Below are positions 24,960-36,800 of a stretch of DNA of 58,839 nucleotides, piece after piece. Origin of the DNA: Candidatus Gastranaerophilales bacterium (GTDB taxonomy: Bacteria; Cyanobacteriota; Vampirovibrionia; Gastranaerophilales; Gastranaerophilaceae); contig CALUPY010000016.1 of NCBI GenBank assembly GCA_944322755.1, positions 1 to 58,839 on the forward strand, written 5' to 3'. Each line of letters begins with the position of its first letter. The first letter of the stretch is position 1. The notes beneath the pieces were generated by a model. That model did not search any database. It was not told the DNA's origin and saw only the letters and a program-made list of their open reading frames with translations. The translations under genes and the position numbers were made by a program.

Positions 24960-26240
24960 TTACATCAAAATACCTGCTATACAAGCAGAAAGGTAAGAAG
25001 CAAGTGTTCCGCAAAACAGTGCTTTCACTCCGAGTTTCGCAAGATCTTTTCTTCTGTTAGGCGCGAGCTCTCCTATTCCTCCGATTTGAATGGCGATTGA
25101 ACCGAGATTTGCAAAACCGCAAAGCGCAAAACTTGCGATGATAACGCTTTTGGGGCTTAGTGTGTCTTTTAGCATTGACAAATCAAGGTAGGCAATAAAT
25201 TCGTTGAAAACAAGCTTTGTTCCCATCAATGAACCAACAGCACCGGCTTCTTTGAACGGTACACCCATTGCAAGAGAAAACAGAGAGAATATGCTGCCAA
25301 GAATCTCTTTGAGTGACAAATGCGCAAGGTCAATGCCGATAAATGTCAGATTAAAGTGGAAAGTGTTGTATATAAAACTTCCGATTCCGCCAAGAAACCA
25401 GTCTATCATAGAAATCAAAGCAATGAGCGCAATCAGCATTGCGATAACATTTATTGAAACCTTCATACCGTCGCTTGCCCCGTGTGCTATTGCGTCTATC
25501 AGGTTTACATGATTTCGCTTTATTTCAACTTTGACTTCATTTTTTGTCTGGGATTCTTCTGTTTCCGGGTAAACTATTTTCGATATAATAAGCGCTCCTG
25601 GTGCAGCCATTATAGATGCAGCCAGCAGGTATTCTGCAGGAATTCCCATCCCGATATACATTGCCATAACCCCGCCTGCTATACAGGCCATACTTCCTGT
25701 CATAGATGCAAGAAGTTCAGACATGGTCATTGTTGCAAGATAAGGCTTAATCATAATCTGTGCTTCTACCTGACCGACGAATGCGCTCGCAATATTAGAC
25801 AGCGACTCTGCACCGCTTACATTCATAATTTTGTACATGATTTTTGCAAAAAATGAGACGACTCTCTGCATTATACCGTAGTAATACAGTATATTTACAA
25901 GAATCAAAATGAAAATGATGGTCGGGATAAGTTTCAGTGCGAAAATAAAATTCGCCCCTTCTCCGAAAAGTTCAATCATTTTTTCAGGTTTGCCCGTAAG
26001 TACACCGAATACAAAATTTCCGCCCATATCGGAAAAATCAAGAATTTTCTGGATGAACATACCGATTGCGTGGAATATTGTTTTCCCGAGCGGTACTTTT
26101 AATACAAATATCGCGAGCAGTATTTGGAGAATGAAACCGGGGATTATTGTTTTCAGAGATATTGCTTTTCTGTTGTTTGAAAATGCATATGCAATACCTA
26201 AAATCAAAACTATACCTATAACACCCGTAAATCTTTCCAT
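24960..26240 (-). CDS. Concentrative nucleoside transporter (NupC/CNT family)
   Basis: Inner-membrane nucleoside:cation symporter of 426 aa. N-terminal helices (FTGVIGIVLILGIAYAFS, IIPGFILQILLAIFVLKVPLG), gate region FVFGVL, conserved SAFVGQVEAQIMIKPYLATMTMSELLASMTGSMACIAGGVMAMYIGMGIP, then GTKLVFNEFIAYLDL and FALCGFANLGSIAIQIGGIGELAPNRRKDLAKLG, all CNT signatures (Q-V-E-A, N-E-F, G-F-A-N). It imports nucleosides with Na+ or H+. RBS AGGATGGAAAG before the ATG. Single gene. Confidence 0.93.
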   Translation of the reverse strand: MERFTGVIGIVLILGIAYAFSNNRKAISLKTIIPGFILQILLAIFVLKVPLGKTIFHAIGMFIQKILDFSDMGGNFVFGVLTGKPEKMIELFGEGANFIFALKLIPTIIFILILVNILYYYGIMQRVVSFFAKIMYKIMNVSGAESLSNIASAFVGQVEAQIMIKPYLATMTMSELLASMTGSMACIAGGVMAMYIGMGIPAEYLLAASIMAAPGALIISKIVYPETEESQTKNEVKVEIKRNHVNLIDAIAHGASDGMKVSINVIAMLIALIALISMIDWFLGGIGSFIYNTFHFNLTFIGIDLAHLSLKEILGSIFSLFSLAMGVPFKEAGAVGSLMGTKLVFNEFIAYLDLSMLKDTLSPKSVIIASFALCGFANLGSIAIQIGGIGELAPNRRKDLAKLGVKALFCGTLASYLSACIAGILM

Positions 26241-26390
26241 CTTTCCATCCTAACTTTTTCGTCTTTTGTAATTCAATTGTACTCAAATCGGGAGAAAAAT
26301 TATATAGAGAATTGATATTTGTAACAATATTAATATTTTTTGTCAAAAACAAAAATCCGTATGTTTTACTATATCTGTGAAGGTGAAGTC

Positions 26391-26783
26391 ATGACAAGTT
26401 CTTTATCAAATGTAAATATTCAAACTCCTCAGGCTATAGCTGTTCCGTCTGCTGCTGCCGGTCTTGGCGGGGCTGCAAATTTTACGCTCGCAAAGAAAAA
26501 TATCGTCATAAATCCGCCTCAGCATTTCTACAAATTTTCAGTGAGAAGAGAATCGAAACTTGATACGGAATTTGCAAAAAATTATATGAATATGCTTATG
26601 GAATCACTGCATAAACATCCGGTTAAGAAAAACAAAAACACAAAACAAAACGTACTTCTTTTCTTTGCACTGACAGGAGGTGCTCTGGCGCTTTTTTGCA
26701 AAAGGAGCGCAATATTTAATTATCTTCAAAAATCATTTAATATTCTAAAAACGAAAATACCCTATTTGCAGGGCAAAATTTAA
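26391..26783 (+). CDS. Small lineage-type protein with one TM helix
   Basis: About 130 aa. Start at ATG 26391, with GAAGGTG 4 nt upstream; the frame is open back to a TTG at 26340 without ribosome binding site. The N-terminal 40 residues are Ala/Pro/Gly-rich (QTPQAIAVPSAAAGLGGAANFTLAKK). A Lys-rich central part is followed by one hydrophobic segment (NVLLFFALTGGALALFC) and a short helical tail. No family recognised. The next gene follows 24 bp later and is probably co-transcribed. Confidence 0.55.
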   Translation: MTSSLSNVNIQTPQAIAVPSAAAGLGGAANFTLAKKNIVINPPQHFYKFSVRRESKLDTEFAKNYMNMLMESLHKHPVKKNKNTKQNVLLFFALTGGALALFCKRSAIFNYLQKSFNILKTKIPYLQGKI

Positions 26784-26807
26784 CTTTAATTAATTCATAA
26801 TATAAAT

Positions 26808-27485
26808 ATGGATGAAACAGAAAAAAGATTAAATATTGAAAAATTTTTGTCTGAAAATCATATGGCAGAAAATTTTCTTATGTCCAAACATCATACTTTA
26901 CCTGTCAGAAACGATAATTCTGTTTTACAAAAACGCCTGAATGATTATGATTCCTCGCTATTTGAGGAAACATCCGTACAGAAAATTGAAGATCCCGGTC
27001 TGAAACTAGAAACGAAAATAGAAAAAACAGAAGAAATGATTTCCGTGCTCGAAGAAAAACTTGTAGTTGCGGAATCAGTACAGGATACAATGCTGACAAA
27101 AAAGATTTTTATCCAAAAATTAATGCTTGAGAAAGAACTCGAAAAACTTCAAAATGAGTACAAGGAAAAAGGCTTTGATGCAAAAATTGCACAGGGTTTG
27201 GTGAATGTCTTCGGGGTACCGGGGAATATTAAAAAAGATTTGAAAACAAAAGTTCAAAATTTTGTAAAAAATTCCGGTATTACAAAACCTTTTCAGCCGG
27301 TAAAAAACTTTTTTAAAATAAAAGACACTCTGAGCAGACTCGACAAAATTAACAAATCCGTTGATGAGCTTATATCGATGGATATTCCTTTCGGAGAAGG
27401 CGAAGAACGATATCAGGCACTGGCAAATCATATTGTGCGCGCAAATTATTTGCAGAACAAAATAGAAAAAGAATTTAAAAAATAA
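26808..27485 (+). CDS. Coiled-coil protein of unknown function
   Basis: 225-aa, charged and largely helical. Residues about 60-125 form a likely coiled coil (KLETKIEKTEEMISVLEEKLVVAESVQDTMLTKKIFIQKLMLEKELEKLQNEYKEK). No signal peptide, membrane segment or enzymatic motif is visible. It has no ribosome binding site; CATAAT ends 6 nt before the ATG, but there is no matching -35, so leaderless initiation is only possible. It follows the small TM protein gene, with which it may function. Family not recognised. Confidence 0.5.
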   Translation: MDETEKRLNIEKFLSENHMAENFLMSKHHTLPVRNDNSVLQKRLNDYDSSLFEETSVQKIEDPGLKLETKIEKTEEMISVLEEKLVVAESVQDTMLTKKIFIQKLMLEKELEKLQNEYKEKGFDAKIAQGLVNVFGVPGNIKKDLKTKVQNFVKNSGITKPFQPVKNFFKIKDTLSRLDKINKSVDELISMDIPFGEGEERYQALANHIVRANYLQNKIEKEFKK

Positions 27486-27632
27486 CAAATTAATCATCTT
27501 GTATAAAATGAAAATTATGTAACAACCCTGCACAAAAAAAATATTTGTAATAGAATAATAAAAAATATATTTTGACGGCTCTGCGCAATAACAGAGTGTG
27601 AATAAACCGATTTTTACAGACTTGGAAGCAAT

Positions 27633-28298
27633 ATGAAAAGTAAAATATCCGCAAAAGAAGCAATAAAACTTATAAAAGACGGCGCAACCATTATGGTCGG
27701 AGGTTTTTTAAGCTGCGGCGCGCCGTCGACACTGATTGATGAACTTGTAAACAGCAAAATATCCAATCTTACAATGATTTCTAATGATACAACATATCCT
27801 GATGCGGATAAGGGAAAACTTATCGTCAATAAACAGGTTAAAAAACTTATAACCTCGCATATCGGCACAAATCCTGAAACCGGTAAACAAATGCATACAG
27901 GAGAGCTGGATGTTGAACTCGTTCCGATGGGAACATTAATTGAAAGAATAAGAGCCAAAGGAACAGGGCTGGGCGGGATTCTTACGCCTACCGGAGTCGG
28001 AACTGTTATTGAAGAAAACAAACAGACAATGGTCGTGGACGGTAAGAAATTTATTTTTGAAAAACCTATAGGTGCTGATTTTGCTTTGATTTACGGTTCT
28101 AAAGTCGACAAGTTTGGAAATGTGTCTTATTACGGAACTACCAGAAATCTGAATACAATAATGGCAACAGCTGCCGACACAGTTATCGTCGAAGCGGAAG
28201 AGTTTGTTGACTGTATTGACCCTAATGAAGTTGTTATCCCGGGGTTGTTTATAGATTATATTGTTGTAAAAGATAAAAGAGATAATGAAGGCAGATAA
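27633..28298 (+). CDS. atoD: 3-oxoacid/acetate CoA-transferase, alpha subunit
   Basis: Alpha subunit (221 aa) of a class I CoA-transferase (AtoD/CtfA/ScoA family), which moves CoA between carboxylic acids such as acetoacetate, butyrate and acetate. The conserved GATIMVGGFLSCGAPSTLIDEL, MGTLIERIRAKGTGLGGILTPTGVGT and GADFALIYGSKVDKFGNVSYYGTTRN stretches are all present. Weak GGAAG ribosome binding site. The beta subunit starts immediately after the stop. The exact acyl-CoA pair is not predictable. Confidence 0.93.
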   Translation: MKSKISAKEAIKLIKDGATIMVGGFLSCGAPSTLIDELVNSKISNLTMISNDTTYPDADKGKLIVNKQVKKLITSHIGTNPETGKQMHTGELDVELVPMGTLIERIRAKGTGLGGILTPTGVGTVIEENKQTMVVDGKKFIFEKPIGADFALIYGSKVDKFGNVSYYGTTRNLNTIMATAADTVIVEAEEFVDCIDPNEVVIPGLFIDYIVVKDKRDNEGR

Positions 28299-29033
28299 AT
28301 GGAACTGACAGCGGAAAAAACACTGGTAAAAGACTCTCATTTGGCTACGAATCCTATTTCGCACGGACATGAACTCACAAAAGAGCAAATAAGGGAAATT
28401 GTGGCAAAACGTGCGGCAAAAGAATTTAAAGAGGGTGATGTTGTTACTCTCGGAATCGGTTTGCCTACTGCGGTTGCTGATTACGTCTCAGAAGACAAAC
28501 ACGTTATTTTTCAGTCAGAAAACGGACTCCTCGGCGTTGGCAAATCACAGCCCAAAGAAAATCCAGATACCAGAATAACAAATGCCGGCGGCGGTTTTGT
28601 CGAAGCTAAATACGGTGCCTGTTTTTATGATTCCCAGATGGCTTTTACAATGATGAGAGGCGGGCATATTGATGCTACAGTGCTTGGCGCTTTGCAGGTG
28701 GACGAGGAAGGAAGCCTTGCAAGCTGGCTTATTCCGGGCAAGTTTGTTCCCGGTATGGGCGGTTCCATGGATTTGGTTGTCGGCGCGAAAAAAGTTATTG
28801 TCGCAATGGAACACCTCTCCAAAGGTACTGTTAAAATTGTGAAAAAATGCTCTCTTCCTCTTACAGCATACAGAGAAGTTGATTTGATTATTACTGAAAG
28901 ATGTGTGTTTAATGTGGATAATGAAGGACTTGAACTGATTGAAATAAATCCGATGTTTTCTATAGATGACATAAAATCTTCAGTGACAGCTGATTTCAGA
29001 GTAAGCAGAAATTTAAAATTTATGGATGTATAG
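28299..29033 (+). CDS. atoA: 3-oxoacid/acetate CoA-transferase, beta subunit
   Basis: Beta subunit (244 aa) of the CoA-transferase. The catalytic Glu lies in FQSENGLLGVG (E74), which forms the gamma-glutamyl-CoA thioester. Later AGGGFVEAKYGACFYDSQMAFTMMRGGHIDATVLGALQVDEEGSLASWLIPGKFVPGMGGSMDLVVGAK is strongly typical. It has an N-terminal extension of about 25 residues relative to usual AtoA (about 217 aa), so a later start is possible, although the ATG abuts the alpha-subunit stop. Co-transcribed with atoD and probably with the disulfide reductase gene downstream. Confidence 0.93.
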   Translation: MELTAEKTLVKDSHLATNPISHGHELTKEQIREIVAKRAAKEFKEGDVVTLGIGLPTAVADYVSEDKHVIFQSENGLLGVGKSQPKENPDTRITNAGGGFVEAKYGACFYDSQMAFTMMRGGHIDATVLGALQVDEEGSLASWLIPGKFVPGMGGSMDLVVGAKKVIVAMEHLSKGTVKIVKKCSLPLTAYREVDLIITERCVFNVDNEGLELIEINPMFSIDDIKSSVTADFRVSRNLKFMDV

Positions 29034-29082
29034 CAGGTTAATTGCAGTCTGTTAGTAAGAGTTAGAAAAAGAAGGGGCGTTT

Positions 29083-30735
29083 ATGAAAGCAGTAATTATA
29101 GGCGGAGGTGCGTGCGGCGCAAGTGCGGCTGCCAGACTCAGAAGACTGGATGATGAAGCGGAAATAATTATACTTGAAAAAACAAATGAAATATCTATCG
29201 CAAACTGCGGACTCCCTTATTACTGTTCTGAGGTAATTGAGAGTGAAAGTGTAATGCACGTTTCAAGCCCGGAAAAATTCAAAAATCTTTTGAATGTAGA
29301 TATAAAAATGGGTGCGTGTGTGACTGATATTGACAGAAACTCAAAGACCGTCACTGTTAACGGTTCGCAAAAAATCAGTTATGACAAACTTGTACTCACT
29401 CCGGGGGCATATCCTTTTGTGCCTGATATTGAAGGAGTACGAAATCCGAATATATTTACTGTTCGTATGCTGCAGGATGCCGAGAAAATTAAATATTATA
29501 TAAGGCACAACAAAGTTCAAAATGCTGTTGTCGTAGGAGGCGGATTTATCGGTGTTGAGATGGCCGAGAATCTTGCTGAAATCGACGGAATAAAGACGAC
29601 TCTTATAGAAGCGGCTTCTCATATACTTCCACCGATTGATGAAGAAACAGCTGCTTATGCCCAGAATGAACTGAGAAAACGCGGGATTAATCTGATTTTG
29701 AAGGACGGAGTTAAGGCTTTCAGAAAAGACACTGTTGTTCTCGCATCGGGCAGAGAAATACCGTATGATATTGCAATACTGGGTATAGGCGTGAAGCCGG
29801 ATACTGAACTTGCGAAAAAATGCGGGCTTGAAATCGGTAAAACAGGAGGTATTAAGGTTAATGAGCACTTGCAGACTTCTGATTCCGATATTTATGCAGG
29901 CGGAGACAGCGTTGAGGTTTTTGATTTTGTGACCGGAACAGAATGCCTTGTTCCTATGGCAGGGCCTGCAAACAGGCAGGGACGCATAATTGCTGATAAT
30001 ATAGCGGGACTTGATTCTGTATATAAAAAGACTCAGGGTTCTGCTGTTGTGAAGGTATTTGACCTCACAATTGCATGCACAGGTGCAAATGAAGCGCAGT
30101 TAAAAAATGCCGGAGTTGATTATCTTAAAACATTTACTATGGGCTTTTCTCATGCGAGTTATTATCCGGGTGCCACAAGAACTATGCACAAGCTTCTTTT
30201 CGACAAATCGGGAAAAATTCTCGGTATGCAGTCTGCCGGATATGAAAATGTTGAAAAAAGGGTTGATGTAATGGCTGCTGCCTTGCGTTCGGGGCTTAGT
30301 GTGCGTGATTTGATTGATCTTGAATTATGTTATGCACCTCCGTATTCGTCAGCCAAAGATCCTGTGAATATACTTGGAATGCATGCTGACAATATTCTCA
30401 AAGGATTTGTAAAACCGGCATTCTTTGAAGATATAGAAAACGGCGAAAACATTTATCTTGTGGACGTTCGTTCTCCTGAAGAGTTTAATACAGCGACCTT
30501 GCCGGGTGCAGTAAATATTTCTCCCGGCCAGCTAAGAGAATGCTATGGCGCTCTTCCTGCGGATAAGAAAATAGTTCTGATTTGCAATACCGGATTTCAG
30601 ACTTATGTTGCCTCGAGAATACTTCTTCAAAAAGGACTCAAAGAGGTATACAGCCTTGCAGGAGGGCAGACTCTGTACAATGAACTTTTGAAAAACAAAA
30701 AATCATCAGATATTGAAAAATCAGCTGTTGTGTAA
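29083..30735 (+). CDS. CoA-disulfide/persulfide reductase with rhodanese domain
   Basis: A 550-aa flavoprotein of the pyridine nucleotide-disulfide oxidoreductase family, fused to a C-terminal rhodanese. N-terminal FAD fold (VIIGGGACGASAAARL) and the single active-site Cys of CoA-disulfide reductases in IANCGLPYYCSE (C42). A second nucleotide fold VVVGGGFIGVEMAENLAE, then DIYAGGDSVE. The rhodanese domain (about 445-540) ends with an active-site loop ICNTGFQTYV (C501). Such fusions reduce CoA disulfide or CoA persulfide with NAD(P)H and move sulfane sulfur. AAGGGG precedes the ATG. Adjacent to a CoA-transferase pair, so a link to CoA redox state is plausible. Confidence 0.9.
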   Translation: MKAVIIGGGACGASAAARLRRLDDEAEIIILEKTNEISIANCGLPYYCSEVIESESVMHVSSPEKFKNLLNVDIKMGACVTDIDRNSKTVTVNGSQKISYDKLVLTPGAYPFVPDIEGVRNPNIFTVRMLQDAEKIKYYIRHNKVQNAVVVGGGFIGVEMAENLAEIDGIKTTLIEAASHILPPIDEETAAYAQNELRKRGINLILKDGVKAFRKDTVVLASGREIPYDIAILGIGVKPDTELAKKCGLEIGKTGGIKVNEHLQTSDSDIYAGGDSVEVFDFVTGTECLVPMAGPANRQGRIIADNIAGLDSVYKKTQGSAVVKVFDLTIACTGANEAQLKNAGVDYLKTFTMGFSHASYYPGATRTMHKLLFDKSGKILGMQSAGYENVEKRVDVMAAALRSGLSVRDLIDLELCYAPPYSSAKDPVNILGMHADNILKGFVKPAFFEDIENGENIYLVDVRSPEEFNTATLPGAVNISPGQLRECYGALPADKKIVLICNTGFQTYVASRILLQKGLKEVYSLAGGQTLYNELLKNKKSSDIEKSAVV

Positions 30736-30822
30736 AATTATCTTCATAAAACCTTTAAAATTAACAAAAAATAATTATTTCGCTTTTTACAACAAAAAAC
30801 AGTTTCACAGGGGAATAATATA

Positions 30823-33800
30823 ATGAAAGTCGGAATAATAAATATAAATTTTAAAGGAAGAAGAGAAGACAGAAATGCAGTAAATCAGCTCAAAACCAAC
30901 AATGACTATTCTTTGACGGAAAATAATCAAACCAGAATAAATAAAGCAATTGAAAATCTATCCAGAGAAAAAGGTGAGAGCAATGTCAATTTTCTTATGG
31001 ATGTTGCCGAAAATCTGACCTATGCGACAGGGATAGATACAGGTTTAAAACCGAAACAGGACTGGAAATCCAAATTGAAATACGCAGCTGAAAAATCGCT
31101 TGCTGCGTCAGACCCAGTTACCAAAGAAAAACTTACCCCCAGACTGCATAAAGTTTTTGATTCTAAAAAGCCGCTGTCTCCTGATGAAAAAGATATCCTT
31201 GCATTTAGGGATAATATTCTGAAAAATATTGACAAAAGCCAGCTTTCTGATGTGAAAAATCCTAATATAAAAGATATTGAACGCAACCTGAACTATTTTA
31301 TTATTTCGTCAGAAACACCGTTAAAGCAGAAAAAATATATTCTGAACCGTTTTGATTATTTTTTAAGCCCTGACTACCACATAAATCCCCAGCTGGAGGA
31401 CAAAAAGACTCTGGTTCTTGCGGAAATGCTGAATGATTTGGCTTTGAATACGGGACATAACAGTGTTCCGAATACAAAAGCAATAAACCAGAAACAGCAC
31501 GGCATGTGTGCTGCAATATCGATTGCAAGAAAACTGATGTCATACGAGTATAAGGCAAAGTACGTTGATATGCTGCTGTCTGAACTGGACGACAATGAAT
31601 TTATAATGGCGTATGACCTTACAAAACCGCGTTCCGGTAAAAAAGTTCCGGTTCGCAAAACCTTTGTGGATTATGATGATGCTCTTGCAAAGGGATACAG
31701 GATTGTCGACGCGTCCACTACTAACTGGATGCAGATTGCTGGCATGTATGGCGCGGAAAATAAAATTGTATCCGTTTATACCCCGTTTGATTCAAATCAC
31801 TTTGACACATTTGCTGATACCTTCTTTTTAAGAACAATCCCAAACGAATGGGGGGACAAACATGTCTATTATCAGGCTCTTTTGAAAGCTAAAGAAAATG
31901 TCGATGCCGTAAAAATTTCTAACATAATGAAAATTGACAGGTATTTTGAAAATAAGAACCGTCTAAACTCTGATATGAATATGCTTTCGGATATTAACGG
32001 TCTGGTTAAAAATAAATTGCAGACTATCCTTCCTACTCTTTCTTCTCGGGAATTAACTTCGCTGTTTTCTGATTTGTCAGGACTTCAAGTCGAATTGTCT
32101 GAAAAAATTGATAAACTTCCTGAAAAAATGAGAAAATATCATTTTATTCCGAATGAAGAAGATTCTGTTAAACAGCAAAAAATTAAAAACTTTATAATCG
32201 ATTTTTACGGACAAAATCTCGATAAAGCAGAACTTGATAAAAATATAAAAGATGTAAAAGACCTGCTCGAGATGTATCTTTCTGTTGTGGACGGGACTCA
32301 TATAAAAAGTACTATGTCAGAAAAGATTGCAAAAGACAGAATGCTCTATGAGGCAGCAGCTTCGTACAGAACAGCGAACATTTTTGCGCTGAACGACAGT
32401 GACCTTTTAACTGATTCTATGATTTATTACAGTCTTCCTGATACTGAATCGTTGTTGTTTAACAAAATCGGAGAAGTAAAACAGAGAATAGAAAATGGCG
32501 ATGAGCTTTATCTCAGGGCTTTTGCGCAGAAGTTCGATGTTAATCCCGACAAAGAATCTGTTCTTGAGGTTTTGGATGGGATAAGAAGCGAGATATTTGA
32601 CGCATTGACAGAGCAGCTTGATTCTTTATTCTATATGCTCGGAATAAATGACAGGGTCTACTCGTTGACAAATCAGGTAAAAGAACTTAAAAACAAGATT
32701 GAATCAAATGACAAAAATGCAATTGACCTTTTAGCCCAAACTCTAAAAACAAAACCTGACAAAAAACAGTTTGTAAAAATTCTTTCAGACTATATTGAAA
32801 CTCTGGAAAATAACCCCTCATATGATGATTACATCAAAATTTACAACAATCTCGGCTATAAAAGCCAGCTGAAATCATTTACCGATGCTTATCAAATATT
32901 GGCAGTGGCTCTTGATAATCCGAATGACTATTATAATGCAGCGATAATTGAAAACTTCAAAAAGGCTAACGATATGCCGGAAAATACTCCGATTTTTGAT
33001 TTGAAAAAACAGCTTGAAATTATAGGCGCTGTGTTTAATGAGCTCTCAGAAGGCGTTACAAACACTATTTCCGGATTTGATATTCTTGATGAAAACGGAG
33101 ACGTCATTGACAGCGCAAATCCAAGTTTCTATCTTGTAAAATTAATGGAAAACGAGGGAAAAATTATTTCCGGAAAAGAACTGTTAAAATTGCGCACCAG
33201 ATACAACGCAATAGACAAACTCCGCTCTGCTGACGAGTTTTCTTCAAGACGCGGAAGAATAGCTGACCCGTCTTTGTATAAATATACAAAGGAAGAAAAA
33301 GAAACTCTTAAAAAGATACAAAAATCCGTTAATTTTATGTATTCTGATATTAATAAAGAACTGGCTTCCATATATAAAGAAATCAAAGAACCATTGGAAG
33401 AGTATGCAAGAAAAAACGGCGTCATAACAGGAAATTACTGGGTCGGTCCCGAAGGCCGAAGCGGATTGTCTGACGAACAGCAGACGAGAATATTGCAGCA
33501 GCTGACGGACGAACCTTATAAAACAGTTGAAAATATTAATGATGCTGCTGAAATTATCAAAAATACCCCTCATTCCGGCATATCTGATTCCAGTGTTTTT
33601 CACGACAGAATAGGCTTGCATGCACAGTATATTGCAGAAATTGCAGAAAAGAACGGAAAGGATATTTTGTTTAACGACAATACCTGGGGAGGTTCTGAAC
33701 ATGAAAATGTCTGGATTGATTCGGAAGGGCTGATGCGTACTGATTACAGCAACAGAAGAGGCGGAGAGCTCGGGTATATTACTGATGAAAAATGGAGAAA

Positions 33801-36800
33801 CGGAAATTATATACAAAATTTGACTGAAAAAAGCGGCAAATTTATTCCAAAAGAATACAACAGAAAATATCTTAAAAATATGAGAAGAGACCGTGAAGAA
33901 TACAAATTTCCGCTCTATTGGGATACTATCCTGCAGGGAAAAACCCCGAAAGCAGAAACGATTGCTGCCGGTATCAAAGAAAATGTCTTTCTTCCTGATT
34001 CTGTTTTTATTGAAGACCTTGAAAACTACGCATCTGCCAAAACAGTACAGGAAATCAAAAATCAAAAGATAAAAATCGATGGTTTCTTAAATTCCTATCG
34101 CACAGAACTGAGGGAAATAAAGGAAAGAATAAAAGATACTCCGTTTAATAAAACAATTTCAACAGCAGAAGAATTCAATGCACTGCCTGAAGATGATATT
34201 GTCCGGCTGACTTTTGAAAAGGCTGCTATGGAGTTGTCCGGAGAGTATAGTTCAAAATGGAAAGAAATTGCAAAGGCTAAAAATGTCGGCGAAGTTGAAA
34301 AAATAAAAGAAGAACTGAGAAAGCAAGCCAGAGAAGGGTTTGATTATGCTTTTGCCAAAGAGCCGAAAATCCTTTATGCATACGCACTGAATAAGTCAAA
34401 AGCTCATGTGGTTGATATTGTTAATGCAGCTTTGAAAAATAACGGCCTAAACCTGTCTGATGAAGAAAAGGCAAAAATTATTTCCCGCACTGCAATGTAT
34501 GAAAATGATGAGCAAAAAGAGTTTGACGGTAGTTTAAAGCACACAATAGATTTTCTTGTAAATAAACTCTTAAAACAGTTTGACAATGTTGTTGCTGATT
34601 CTGAAAATGCAAGAAAAGCTAAGTCTGAAATAAAAGAAAAATTGACAAAAGATGTTGCTGACGCATTGTATTTTAATGTAAATGACCTTAAAAAAGATAC
34701 AAAATATAATATCGCAATCAGAAACTACATAGACAAAAAGTACAACCCTCAAACCAACGCTGATTTTGTAAAAATATACCAAAAACTTCAGGATATGACG
34801 CTTGAAGAATTTAAAAAAGAAACACAGGATGTTACAGATAAGGATATGGGGCTTAAAAATTACACGGCCTTTGATGTCCTGAAAATGTATAACGCGGCAA
34901 ATTCAGAGGCTGAATCTGTTGTCTCAAATCTTGTGTACCAAAAACACCTTCTGAATAATCTCGATTTATCAGAAACCACTCCGTCTTATAAATACAAAAA
35001 ACTGCAGAAAAAATTATCAGGTGTTATATATAACAATGGCAGAACGTTTGATGATTTGTATCTTTCTTTCAGAAATTCACTCATGAGTCTGAATTATGAA
35101 AAAATGTTCAACAGCGCAAAAGACGACGCATTCAGAAAATACAAAGTTCTGCCCGGTTATCCAAAGGTCGATGTGTTAAATGGCGAAGATATTAACCAGA
35201 AGGTTGACGCTCTGCTGGATGTCGTAAATGCTGTTTCTACTGATACATTTAACTGCAAGCTCAATCTCGCATTTTATTCTATGACAGATCGTCTGAATCA
35301 TCTCTTTGAACAAATACCGGAAAACAGAACACTCACAGAGGATGAACGCAGTATTGTGAACAATATCGCAGGCTCGTTTACTACTGAATTTTTTAATGAC
35401 AATAGTCTGAAACGTTCTGTTTCTGCCGCTCTTGATATGCTGTCTCTTAAGCCGGATGCATTACTCTCCGATTATAAAGAAAAATTTGCCCCATGGCAGA
35501 GTGAATGTGAAGCCCTGAAAAGGAACAATCCTCCTGAAAATGTCCGTGCGGCAATGAAAATGACGCTTTCTACAGGTATGAAAAATCTGGATACTGTTGT
35601 AAAAATGGAATATCCTGAAAAATATCAGAATATGATAAAAGAAGATTTGAATAAGATTTTGCAAAATACCGTAAAATCCGGAAAAAATCTATATGACTCA
35701 ATGCTTGAACTTCGCAAACTTGAAACAAAAATCACTAACTGCGCAGAAAAAGATGTTTCCCTCGAGACAAAAACCGCATTTTTCAATGCGCTTGATGCAC
35801 TCATACAGAATATGAAAAGGGCAAAAGTTGTATATTCCGAAAATCAGTACAAAAAGTCCTTTGTCCATGAAAATCTTGTGAATGCGGCTTCTGAATTTTC
35901 TTCTGAATCCGGCGTTGATATTAATGAACTATGGGAAAAGATAAACGAAACTGTTGAAGCGGAAGAATTCACAAAACAAAAAAGCGCAGAAGTTATAGAA
36001 GCTCTGGTCTTAAACGATAAAATGAATCTTCGTAACAATCCCGCTTTCACTAACTTAGTTGAAAATATTATGCAATACGGATATGCGCATAAACTATGTA
36101 TGATATATCAAAATAACATTGAAAAGCTAAAACAGAATTTTAGTCAAAAAATATCGTCATTTGTTGAAAAAAATATAAAACAGGACTACAAACAGGCAGT
36201 ATACACAAATATTTCCGAATATATAAAACACTCTCTTTCGACTCCTTCTTCAAATAATATCCAAAAGGCTAATGCTGAATACTGGGAGGAAAAATTACGC
36301 ACAGATGCTGAGAAATACCATATTCTTAAATATCCGTCAGAAATACTGGAAAGATTCCTTGTTCTTGCGGCAAAAGACTCAAAACCTGCAGAAAATGCAT
36401 CTGAACAGGAAAAAAATGAACATAATCATGAACTTGCAAGAGCGAGAGATTATCTTGATATTGCGATGAATCTTGCGTCAGTTGTGGATATGCAGGAACT
36501 TTTGATGGAGGCTGTATCTATCGGTAATCCTTCTTTGGTGTCGGAAAAATTTAAAAATTATGACACGGATTTGGTAGATAATGTTACCGGACTTCCTCTT
36601 TCTATGAACGATAACAGGGCAATAGACTACATCTGCAGATCATTGCTGCTGGAAAACGACAGTGACTCTGCCGTGAATTTTATTGAAACACTCGGTCTTA
36701 CTGATAAGTTCCTTGGGGCGGAAGATGAACTTTTTGAAATAGATGAGTACAAAAAAGACATAGATAAAATGGTCGGGATTTTTATGGCGACTAATTCGCT

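Noticed and set aside
33244-34065. 273-aa antisense reading frame inside the 2149-aa gene
   Set aside because: Phe/Ile/Ser-rich translation typical of the complement of Lys/Glu-rich coding sequence; no start signals or domain.
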